Assembly (NCBI GenBank): GCA_964604145.1
Contig: CAZRXS010000083.1
Location: 1 to 5,481, forward strand
Length of the DNA stretch: 5,481 bases
Direction: 5' to 3'
Source: Gudongella sp964604145
GTDB lineage: Bacteria > Bacillota > Clostridia > Tissierellales > Tissierellaceae
The notes below the pieces were generated by a model. That model worked only from the letters and a program-made list of their open reading frames with translations. It was not told the DNA's origin and searched no databases. This document shows, piece by piece, positions 1-5,481 of this stretch; position 1 is the stretch's first letter, and each line of letters opens with the position of its first letter. The position numbers were made by a program, and so were the translations under genes.

Positions 1-461
1 TCCAAAGATGCAACAGCACGAGATATGCAGATATCATACTTCTCTCTATACTCAACTTTTCTAGAAAGCTCTTCTGCTCTACCATGTATAGTTTCAACAT
101 CTTTTAATTCTAATAATTGTATTAGTTTATCTAAGAAGCCAATCCTCTTCTTTAAGCTATCTAGCAATGTTACTTTTAGGCTCTGATTATATATTTTTAA
201 AGGTAGACCAGGAAAACCACCGCCTGTTCCTATATCTATAATACTAGCATTATCTTTTATTAAATCTGATAGTACAGGCGTTAAGCTATCTGCAAAGTGT
301 TTTAAATCAATCTCATAATCTTCCCTTATAGCCGTTATGTTTATTTTTCCACTCCACTCTTTTAGCATTTCTTTATACACATCAAAGTCAGAGCACATCT
401 TATCTGTTAAATCTATTTCAAGTTCTTTGGCAATATCGTATAACTTTCCATCCTTAGGCAA
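1..461 (-). CDS. rsmG: 16S rRNA (guanine-527-N7)-methyltransferase RsmG, 3' end cut off by the window
   Basis: RsmG uses S-adenosylmethionine to methylate N7 of G527 (E. coli numbering) in the 530 loop of 16S rRNA; in several bacteria its loss gives low-level streptomycin resistance. Seen here: 153 codons of a family usually about 230-240 residues long. An EWSGKINITAI segment lies at residues 35-45, KHFADSL at 54-60, the glycine-rich SAM-binding loop DIGTGGGFPGLPLKI at 76-90, SLKKRIGFL at 102-110, and SRAVASL at 147-153, where the window ends. All are in the usual RsmG order. I chose the TTG start at 461 because GAGGTG, a perfect match to the extended anti-Shine-Dalgarno, lies 6 bases upstream and the N-terminus then has family-like length. 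A GTG three codons earlier (470) is the alternative. The start overlaps the mnmG stop by 8 bp, suggesting translational coupling. The reading frame is intact and identification is firm. Confidence 0.95.
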   Translation of the reverse strand, partial: MPKDGKLYDIAKELEIDLTDKMCSDFDVYKEMLKEWSGKINITAIREDYEIDLKHFADSLTPVLSDLIKDNASIIDIGTGGGFPGLPLKIYNQSLKVTLLDSLKKRIGFLDKLIQLLELKDVETIHGRAEELSRKVEYREKYDICISRAVASL

Positions 462-2358
462 GACTTCCACCTCTTCTTTTTTGTTCTAAATAAATAAGCA
501 GTACATTGATATCAGAAGGGGATACTCCTGAAATCCTTGAAGCCTGTCCTACTGACTCAGGCTTAATTTTAGCAAGCTTTTGTAGCGCTTCATTACTTAA
601 TCCTCTTACTTTTCTATAGTCTAAATCTGGGTCAAGCACTCTATTTTCAAGCTTTTTAAACTGTCCAATCTGTACCATTTGCTTCTTTATATAGCCTTCG
701 TATTTTATCTGAGTTTCTACTTGTAGTCGTATTTCCTTTATTAAATTTTCTCTCCCGGGATCAAATATAATAGAGTTTTCATAGCTGATTTCTGGTCTTC
801 TAATAAGTTCATATAGTGATACCGCATTCTTTAACGGGCTTGATTTCAATTCCAATAGAATGCTATTTGTTTTTTCAGTTGGTGTAATAATGATTTTTTT
901 AAGTCTTTCTAATTCTTTATTAATTAGTTCTTCTTTCTTTATAGTTAAATCATATCTTTCTTGTGTTACAAGTCCCAATTCATAGCCCTTTTTAGTTAAT
1001 CTTAAATCTGCGTTGTCTTGCCTTAATGTCAGGCGATACTCGGCTCTAGAAGTCATCATCCTATATGGTTCATCTGTTCCCTTTGTAACAAGATCATCTA
1101 TTAAAACTCCAATATAGCCTTCTGACCTATCTATTATAAAAGGCTCCTTGCCCTGTATATTTAAACTTGCATTTATTCCAGCCATTAAACCTTGTGCTGC
1201 TGCTTCTTCATATCCAGAAGAACCATTGATTTGACCTGCGAAGAAAAGATTTTGAATTTCTTTGTGCTCTAAGCTGCGTTTAAGAATAGTTGGATCTATA
1301 GAATCGTATTCAATTGCATAGGCTGTTCTCATAAACTCTACATTTTCTAATCCATCAATTCTCTTATATATCTGGATTTGTACTTCTTCAGGTAGTGAAG
1401 AGCTCACTCCTTGAACATACATCTCTTTTGTTGAAAGACCTTCAGGTTCAATAAACACCTGATGTTTATCCCTATCAGCAAATTTAACTACCTTATCCTC
1501 TATCGAAGGACAATACCTTGGCCCAACGCCTTCGATATATCCTGAAAACATAGGAGAACGACCTAAATTATCCCTTATTATCTGGTGGGCTGCTTCTGTA
1601 GTATAAGTTAAATAACAAGGAACTTGGTCTATATTATATTTTTTCTCCATATTTAAAAATGAAAATGGTACTATTTCGTTATCTCCAGGCTGTATTTCCA
1701 TTTTAGAATAATCAATGCTATCCTTATGGACCCTAGCAGGAGTTCCTGTTTTCATCCTTCTTAAATGGATTCCTTTCTCCTTTATAGAATCGGATAGCAG
1801 GAGGGAGGGGGACATGCCTTCTGGACCCGATTGATAGTTTACCTCACCTATATAAATTCTACCTCCTAGATATGTTCCAGTAGCAACTATAACTGCTTTG
1901 CTGTAGTAATTTGCTCCATGCCTTGTGCTAACACCTTGTACTTTATTATCTTTAATAATTAAATCTACGACTTCACCCTGTCTTAGAGTTAAATTTGGCT
2001 CATCTTCAAGTATCTTTTTCATTTCAGTATGATAAACTCTCTTATCAGCCTGTACCCTTAAAGAGTGAACAGCTGGTCCCTTGGATAAGTTTAACATCCT
2101 ACTTTGGATAAAAGACTTGTCAATATTTAAGGCCATTTCACCACCCAATGCATCAATTTCACGTACTAAATGGCCCTTACCTGTTCCACCAATATTTGGA
2201 TTACAGGAAAGAGCTACTATCCCATCAAGTGTAATTGTCAGGATAAGGGTTTTTAAGCCCATCCTGCTCGGAGCTAAGGCCGCCTCAACTCCAGCGTGCC
2301 CTGCTCCAACAACTATTACATCGTATTCTCCACCATTATATGTTATTGTTTCTCCCAT
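454..2358 (-). CDS. mnmG: tRNA uridine-5-carboxymethylaminomethyl modification enzyme MnmG (GidA)
   Basis: MnmG is the FAD-dependent partner of MnmE. Together they add an aminomethyl or carboxymethylaminomethyl group to C5 of wobble U34 in tRNAs reading codons ending in A or G, using methylene-tetrahydrofolate, NADH and glycine or ammonium. Seen here: 634 residues, full family length. The FAD-binding Rossmann motif VVGAGHAGVEAA is at 16-27. The conserved SCNPNIGG gives Cys52 and GPRYCPSIEDK gives Cys283, matching the two family cysteines (47 and 277 in E. coli). KTGTPAR is at 203-209, FAGQINGSSGYEEAAAQG at 373-390, and EPYRMMTSRAEYRL at 430-443. The C-terminal MnmE- and tRNA-binding helical domain has KYEGYI at 552-557 and GQASRISGV at 604-612. 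The ATG is preceded by AAAGGTGA at 2363-2370 with a 4-base spacer. It lies 23 bp downstream of mnmE, almost certainly in one transcript. No lesions seen. Confidence 0.98.
   Translation of the reverse strand: MGETITYNGGEYDVIVVGAGHAGVEAALAPSRMGLKTLILTITLDGIVALSCNPNIGGTGKGHLVREIDALGGEMALNIDKSFIQSRMLNLSKGPAVHSLRVQADKRVYHTEMKKILEDEPNLTLRQGEVVDLIIKDNKVQGVSTRHGANYYSKAVIVATGTYLGGRIYIGEVNYQSGPEGMSPSLLLSDSIKEKGIHLRRMKTGTPARVHKDSIDYSKMEIQPGDNEIVPFSFLNMEKKYNIDQVPCYLTYTTEAAHQIIRDNLGRSPMFSGYIEGVGPRYCPSIEDKVVKFADRDKHQVFIEPEGLSTKEMYVQGVSSSLPEEVQIQIYKRIDGLENVEFMRTAYAIEYDSIDPTILKRSLEHKEIQNLFFAGQINGSSGYEEAAAQGLMAGINASLNIQGKEPFIIDRSEGYIGVLIDDLVTKGTDEPYRMMTSRAEYRLTLRQDNADLRLTKKGYELGLVTQERYDLTIKKEELINKELERLKKIIITPTEKTNSILLELKSSPLKNAVSLYELIRRPEISYENSIIFDPGRENLIKEIRLQVETQIKYEGYIKKQMVQIGQFKKLENRVLDPDLDYRKVRGLSNEALQKLAKIKPESVGQASRISGVSPSDINVLLIYLEQKRRGGSLA
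468..473 (-). promoter_or_regulatory. Ribosome binding site deciding the TTG start of rsmG
   Basis: GAGGTG on the minus strand, inside the last codons of mnmG, sits 6 bases before the TTG at 461. It matches the GAGGTG part of the consensus AAGGAGGTGATC. It overlaps the alternative GTG at 468-470, so it cannot serve that codon, which favours the TTG. Confidence 0.65.
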
Positions 2359-2381
2359 AATTTCACCTTTCTATAATCAAA

Positions 2382-3755
2382 CTACTTTCCAATACAAAAT
2401 TCACTAAATATCCTATCTAAGATATCTTCATCCAAGCTTTCACCCGTAATTTCTCCTAAGTTTTCCCAGCAACTCCTTAGGTCTACTTCTAGACAATCAA
2501 GCGGTACTCCTATCTTTAAGTCATTTAAAACCGATTTTATATCCTCATTTGCTAATTCTAGCTGTTTTTTATGTCTTATATTATTAATAACCATATCTGA
2601 GTGGATTGCTATTTCTCCACCATAAAACATAGCCCTTATAGCATCTTCAAGCTCTTCAATACCGATATTTTTTATCATAGATGCATTTATAATCTGACTA
2701 TTTTTAAAATAATTAGAAAAATAATTTTCATCATATAGCCTTGGTAAGTCTGTCTTATTTAATAATACAATAGTCTTTTTATCCTTAATTAAATCCATAA
2801 TATGATAATCGTCTTTATTTAGGTCTCGAGATATATCAAAAATAGCTATAATTAGATCTGCTTTATCTAGGGTTTCCTTGGCCTTATCGACACCTATCTT
2901 TTCTACGGCATCTTCAGTTTGTCTAATACCTGCAGTATCCATTATCTTTAAGGGAATTCCATCTATATTTACATATTCTTCTATAATATCTCTGGTAGTT
3001 CCTGGTATCTCAGTTACAATAGCCCTATTTTCTCGGAGTACTGCGTTTAATAGGGAGGACTTACCAACATTTGGAGTTCCTAAGATAACTGTGTTTAACC
3101 CATCTCTCATAATCTTACCTCTATCAGCAGTCTTTAGGAGCCTTTCAATTCTTTCTCTTACTCGATTTCCATCATCTAAAAGCTCTTCTGTGGTCACTTC
3201 TTCAATATCATCTTCTGGGAAATCTATTGAGACTTCTATATGGGCTATCATCTTTAATAGAATTTGTCGTATATCTTGTATTTCATGACTTAATTTCCCT
3301 TCTAACTGCTTTAGTGATATATCATATGACTTTTCTGTCTTGGCTTTTATAAGGTCAATTACAGCCTCAGCTTGAGATAAATCAAGTCTCCCATTTAAAA
3401 ATGCTCTTTTGGTAAACTCTCCCCGTTCTGCTATTCTAGCTCCCTTTTTTAATAATAGTTCTAGTATCTTTTTAACAGGTATTATTCCGCCATGACAGTA
3501 TATTTCAACCATTTCTTCTCTTGTGTAGGTATAGGGTGGATTCATAAAGGCAATTAAGACTTCATCAATCACTTCACTATTATCCATAATATTCCCATAT
3601 AATAACCTTTTATTATCTCTTGTGTGAATCTCCTTATCATTTGCCCTTTTAAATACCTGTTTTGCAATACTTGAAGATTCCTTGCCACTCATTCTAACAA
3701 TTCCAATTCCTGACTCACCTATGGCCGTTGATATTGCAGCTATTGTTTCAGTCAT
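2382..3755 (-). CDS. mnmE: tRNA modification GTPase MnmE (TrmE/ThdF)
   Basis: MnmE is a G protein activated by nucleotide-dependent dimerisation. It binds a folate one-carbon donor and works with MnmG to modify wobble U34 of tRNA. Seen here: 457 residues, normal length. The N-terminal folate-binding domain (about 1-118) contains TIAAISTAIGESGIGIVRMSG at its start and ERGEFTKRAFLNGRLDLSQAEA at 110-131. A helical domain follows, and the inserted G domain has G1 GTPNVGKSS at 226-234, G2 TTRD at 253-256, G3 DTAG at 273-276, and G4 NKTD at 333-336. Glu285 corresponds to the catalytic Glu282 of E. coli. The protein ends with the conserved CIGK (454-457), whose cysteine is a family hallmark. GAGGTGG at 3760-3766 precedes the ATG with a 4-base spacer. 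It is the first gene after the terminator behind jag, so it needs its own promoter or read-through. The frame is intact. Confidence 0.98.
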   Translation of the reverse strand: MTETIAAISTAIGESGIGIVRMSGKESSSIAKQVFKRANDKEIHTRDNKRLLYGNIMDNSEVIDEVLIAFMNPPYTYTREEMVEIYCHGGIIPVKKILELLLKKGARIAERGEFTKRAFLNGRLDLSQAEAVIDLIKAKTEKSYDISLKQLEGKLSHEIQDIRQILLKMIAHIEVSIDFPEDDIEEVTTEELLDDGNRVRERIERLLKTADRGKIMRDGLNTVILGTPNVGKSSLLNAVLRENRAIVTEIPGTTRDIIEEYVNIDGIPLKIMDTAGIRQTEDAVEKIGVDKAKETLDKADLIIAIFDISRDLNKDDYHIMDLIKDKKTIVLLNKTDLPRLYDENYFSNYFKNSQIINASMIKNIGIEELEDAIRAMFYGGEIAIHSDMVINNIRHKKQLELANEDIKSVLNDLKIGVPLDCLEVDLRSCWENLGEITGESLDEDILDRIFSEFCIGK

Positions 3756-3810
3756 AAAACCACCTCATTCTATTTTCATCCTAGTTGTTTTCAAATACTA
3801 TTATCCTATA

Positions 3811-3839
3811 ATAATAACACACAAAATAAAAGCCCACAA
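3811..3839 (-). promoter_or_regulatory. Weak candidate promoter for mnmE-mnmG-rsmG
   Basis: On the minus strand TTGTGG (3834-3839) lies 17 bases before TATTAT (3811-3816), and TGT directly precedes the latter, which would be an extended -10. This would start transcription roughly 50 bases before the mnmE ATG. The -35 box matches the sigma-A consensus at only three of six positions and lies inside the terminator stem. This is inference from motif matching in an AT-rich gap where such matches arise easily. Confidence 0.22.
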
Positions 3840-3866
3840 TCTATGTGGGCTCTTCCTTTATTTTGT
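3821..3866 (-). terminator. Intrinsic terminator after jag
   Basis: On the minus strand an 8-bp perfect stem AGCCCACA/TGTGGGCT (3844-3851 with 3831-3838) closes a 5-base loop and runs straight into the T-rich tract TTTATTTTGT. The tract can also pair with ACAAAATAAA at 3857-3866, giving an outer 10-bp A/T stem separated from the GC stem by a 5-base bulge on one side. The jag stop codon (3858-3860) lies in the outer arm. The shape and the position right after jag indicate rho-independent termination of the rnpA-yidD-yidC-jag transcript. On the plus strand the trailing tract is interrupted by Cs and no gene is present, so activity in that direction is less likely to matter. Confidence 0.88.
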
Positions 3867-4484
3867 CACTATTACAACTCTTCTATAGGGTTCGTTTCCT
3901 TCACTATATGTGCTTATACCTTCGAATGTTTGTAAGGCTGAGTGAATAATCCTTCTTTCATATGGATTCATTGGCTCTAACTTCACAGGTTTTTTACTAT
4001 ACACTGCTTTTTCAGCCATCCTATTGGCAAGCCTTACAAGGGTTTCTTCTCTTTTCTTTCTGTAACCTTCAGCATCGAGTATAACTTTAAGATAATTATC
4101 TCTTCCTTTATTTATAGCAATGCTCAATAGATACTGTATTGAATCAAGTGTATTCCCTCTTTTCCCTATTAAAATACCCATATCGCTTGAAGATATATTG
4201 TTTATCTCAATATTCATTATATCATCATTAATAGATATATCAAAAAGAGCTATAATATTCATTCCTTGAAGTATCCCATCTAAAAATTTACTGGCTACTT
4301 TTTCAGGATCATTCTTAAGTACTACTTTAATTTTTGCTTCTTTCGAACCAATTATCCCAAATAAACCTCTAGAAGATTCTTCAATAACTTCATATTCCAC
4401 ATCTTTTTCAGTTGCTTTTAATTCTATTAAAGCTTCTTGAAGGGCATCCTCAACTGTTTTCCCTGTCTTAACGACGAATTTCAT
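3858..4484 (-). CDS. khpB: RNA-binding protein Jag/KhpB (SpoIIIJ-associated protein)
   Basis: Jag/KhpB binds RNA. In streptococci and related bacteria it partners with KhpA and affects cell elongation and division; its gene is characteristically found just downstream of yidC/spoIIIJ. Seen here: 208 residues. The Jag-N domain spans about 1-55, with the typical opening TGKTVEDALQEAL at 7-19 and SRGLFGIIGSKEAKIKV at 38-54. The KH domain is centred on the GKRG loop at 107-110, followed by DSIQYLLSIAINK at 114-126. The C-terminal R3H domain has NPYERRIIHSAL at 173-184, with the Arg and His that name the domain. The longest frame begins nine codons earlier at 4511, but the domain begins at MKFVV, so I place the start at 4484. 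AAGGGGG (4494-4500) lies 9 bases upstream, within yidC's last codons. The start is one base from the yidC stop (TAA-G-ATG), so coupling is likely. A terminator follows immediately. Confidence 0.95.
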   Translation of the reverse strand: MKFVVKTGKTVEDALQEALIELKATEKDVEYEVIEESSRGLFGIIGSKEAKIKVVLKNDPEKVASKFLDGILQGMNIIALFDISINDDIMNIEINNISSSDMGILIGKRGNTLDSIQYLLSIAINKGRDNYLKVILDAEGYRKKREETLVRLANRMAEKAVYSKKPVKLEPMNPYERRIIHSALQTFEGISTYSEGNEPYRRVVIVTK

Positions 4485-4485
4485 C

Positions 4486-5202
4486 TTATTTTGCCCCCTT
4501 AATACTTGCAAACTTCTTATTAGTGATAATCTGTTGAATTATTGTAAATATATTACCTATTACCCAATAAAGTGCAAGACCTGCTGCAAAATTTCTAGAG
4601 GCCATAAAAATCATAATAGGTAACATGTAATTCATAATCTTTTGTGTCGATTGAGCTTGTGCATCAGTATTTCCAGTATTTGCACTCATAGTTTTACTTT
4701 GTAAAAATGTTGTAGCTGCAGCTAAGAGGGGCAGGCCCCATAATATTGTATCTGGATTTTCAAGGTTTGGTATCCACAAGAAATTCTTTGCCATGGATAC
4801 ATAAAAGCCTGGGTCAGAAAAAGCATAAGTTTGTGGATTTCTAAACACAGCAAAAAAAGCAAATATAATAGGCATCTGTACTAATAGGATCAAACATCCA
4901 GATGCTGGGTTATACTTATGTTCTTTATAAAGTTCCTGCATTTTAGTCTGCATAGTCTTTGGGTCGTTTTTGTATTTTGTCTGTATTTCCTTCATCAAAG
5001 GTTGTACTTCGCTCATTTTACGAGTTGATTTGCTCTGTTGAAGGTTTATTGGCAATAGCGCTAATTTAAAAATTATAGTTGTTATTATAATCGCTATAGC
5101 ATAAAATGATATACTCTCTGGCTCGCTAGCCATTGTTTGAGCAACTATATCATATACAAATCTTAGTAGGGAACCTAATATATTTCCTAAAAATGCAATC
5201 AT
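4486..5202 (-). CDS. yidC: Membrane protein insertase YidC (Oxa1 family, short Gram-positive type)
   Basis: YidC inserts membrane proteins into the cytoplasmic membrane, alone or with SecYEG. Seen here: 238 residues, the short form without the large periplasmic domain of proteobacterial YidC. An amphipathic N-terminal stretch (1-22) has no lipobox cysteine, unlike Bacillus SpoIIIJ. Hydrophobic segments lie at about 31-54, 102-120, 153-168, 189-202 and 205-226. Between the first two is the charged cytoplasmic hairpin with MSEVQPLMKEIQTKYKNDP at 63-81, followed by NPASGCLILLVQMPI at 98-112; both are family signatures. LALYWVIGN is at 209-217 in the last segment. The position normally occupied by the groove arginine in the first segment is Lys46 here (IIFKLALLP). 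AGGAGG at 5210-5215, 7 bases before the ATG, is an ideal ribosome binding site. The gene lies 14 bp after yidD and touches jag. Confidence 0.97.
   Translation of the reverse strand: MIAFLGNILGSLLRFVYDIVAQTMASEPESISFYAIAIIITTIIFKLALLPINLQQSKSTRKMSEVQPLMKEIQTKYKNDPKTMQTKMQELYKEHKYNPASGCLILLVQMPIIFAFFAVFRNPQTYAFSDPGFYVSMAKNFLWIPNLENPDTILWGLPLLAAATTFLQSKTMSANTGNTDAQAQSTQKIMNYMLPIMIFMASRNFAAGLALYWVIGNIFTIIQQIITNKKFASIKGAK
4494..4500 (-). promoter_or_regulatory. Ribosome binding site supporting the downstream start of jag
   Basis: AAGGGGG on the minus strand, 9 bases before the ATG at 4484 and inside the yidC 3' end, supports the shorter reading of jag. The upstream in-frame ATG at 4511 lies before this site and so would not use it. 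Confidence 0.6.
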
Positions 5203-5209
5203 AAATTAA

Positions 5210-5215
5210 CCTCCT
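5210..5215 (-). promoter_or_regulatory. Consensus ribosome binding site of yidC
   Basis: AGGAGG on the minus strand with a 7-base spacer fixes the yidC ATG at 5202. It occupies most of the 14-bp gap after the yidD stop. Confidence 0.85.
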
Positions 5216-5216
5216 A

Positions 5217-5432
5217 TCATTTTAGTGGATCATATCCTCCTTTATTCAAGGGATTACACCTAAGTATCCTTTTAACAGTAAAGACTGTCCCTTTTATAAA
5301 GCCATACTTTGCATAGGCTTGCAATGAATATTCAGAGCAAGTAGGATAAAATCTACAATTATTCCCAGTAAGAATATATCTTGAGATATATCTTTGGTAG
5401 AATTTTATTAACACAATAGCTATCCGTGTCAT
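5217..5432 (-). CDS. yidD: Membrane protein insertion efficiency factor YidD
   Basis: YidD is a small inner-face membrane-associated protein that aids insertion of membrane proteins together with YidC; its exact mechanism is not settled. Seen here: 71 residues, typical length. An amphipathic N-terminal helix (about 3-20: IAIVLIKFYQRYIS) is followed by the family signature CRFYPTCSEYS at 26-36, giving Cys26 and Cys32, and by RILRCNP at 55-61 with the third conserved cysteine, Cys59. It ends in GGYDPLK at 65-71. The ATG is preceded by AAGGTGAT (5436-5443) with a 3-base spacer. That site overlaps the stop codon of rnpA, and only 4 bp separate the two genes. The order rnpA-yidD-yidC is standard for the family. 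Confidence 0.97.
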   Translation of the reverse strand: MTRIAIVLIKFYQRYISRYILTGNNCRFYPTCSEYSLQAYAKYGFIKGTVFTVKRILRCNPLNKGGYDPLK

Positions 5433-5436
5433 TTTA

Positions 5437-5481
5437 TCACCTTTTTTCTAATAGACCAGATATTTTATAAATGTGTTTCAC
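5437..5481 (-). CDS. rnpA: Ribonuclease P protein component RnpA, C-terminal 14 codons only
   Basis: The open frame entering from the right edge reads VKHIYKISGLLEKR and stops at TGA (5437-5439). RnpA is the protein subunit of RNase P, which trims the 5' leaders of tRNA precursors; family members commonly end in a basic helix of this kind. The identification rests on this short tail, the tight junction with yidD, and the well-known order rpmH-rnpA-yidD-yidC, so it is mostly contextual. The stop codon lies inside the yidD ribosome binding site. The rest of the gene is outside the window. Confidence 0.8.
   Translation of the reverse strand: MKHIYKISGLLEKR

Noticed and set aside
753..760. TCCCGGGA palindrome, considered as a Noc nucleoid-occlusion binding site
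   Set aside because: The flanks do not match the consensus ATTTCCCGGGAAAT, and the sequence encodes ordinary MnmG residues (DPGR).
2081..2407. Plus-strand open frame of 108 codons opposite the start of mnmG
   Set aside because: It lies antisense to a firmly identified gene, has no recognisable motif and shows no convincing ribosome binding site; it is a by-product of mnmG codon use.
2878..3288. Plus-strand open frame of 136 codons opposite the mnmE G domain
   Set aside because: It is fully antisense to conserved MnmE motifs, and its Ser/Ile-rich composition is typical of a shadow frame.
3767..3794. TTGAAA-16-TAGAAT as an mnmE promoter
   Set aside because: The boxes match well, but the -10 ends 11 bases before the ATG, so the transcript would lose most of the ribosome binding site; I do not list it as a feature.
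3682..3888. Plus-strand open frame of 68 codons spanning the mnmE start, the gap and the jag end
   Set aside because: It reads through the terminator hairpin and antisense to both genes, with no family resemblance.
4485..4511. Nine-codon N-terminal extension of Jag starting at 4511
   Set aside because: It overlaps yidC, adds residues outside the Jag-N domain and lies before the ribosome binding site at 4494-4500.
4770..4778. GTATCCACA, one mismatch from a DnaA box
   Set aside because: It is a single isolated near-match inside yidC coding sequence, with no cluster of boxes or AT-rich unwinding region nearby; the origin is not in this window.
1..5481. Search for a new system, mobile element, CRISPR array, riboswitch or RNA gene
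   Set aside because: Seven co-directional housekeeping genes fill nearly the whole window with intact frames and the largest gap is 102 bp; no direct repeats, transposase motifs or structured leader were seen.

Overview
This window is a conserved housekeeping block of the kind found beside the chromosome origin in low-GC Gram-positive bacteria. Every gene lies on the minus strand. In transcription order, from high to low coordinates, it holds the 3' end of rnpA, then yidD, yidC, jag (khpB), mnmE, mnmG and the 5' part of rsmG. The AT-rich codon use, strong Shine-Dalgarno sites, short signal-peptide-free YidC followed directly by Jag, and this gene order point to a member of the Clostridia (Bacillota), possibly from the Tissierellales or Peptostreptococcales side. 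That narrower placement is an impression, not a computed result.

Positions 5481-3858 hold the RNA processing and membrane insertion half. The last 14 codons of rnpA (RNase P protein) run into yidD, whose ribosome binding site contains the rnpA stop codon. yidD is followed 14 bp later by yidC, and the yidC stop is one base from the jag start. YidD and YidC act in membrane protein insertion. Jag/KhpB is an RNA-binding protein with Jag-N, KH and R3H domains. A strong intrinsic terminator (about 3821-3866) begins at the jag stop codon.

Positions 3755-1 hold the tRNA and rRNA modification half. MnmE (GTPase) and MnmG (FAD protein) form the complex that modifies U34 of certain tRNAs. RsmG methylates 16S rRNA at G527. 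These genes are tightly packed: 23 bp between mnmE and mnmG, and an 8 bp overlap of mnmG with rsmG, which starts at TTG and is cut by the window edge after 153 codons.

The only gap over 30 bp is 3756-3857, which carries the terminator and perhaps a weak promoter for mnmE. I see no mobile element, CRISPR array, RNA gene or disrupted gene, and no sign of a new system. The points most worth a look are an exact half of the ParB parS palindrome at the right window edge, the terminator that splits the cluster, and a lysine in YidC where an arginine is usual.
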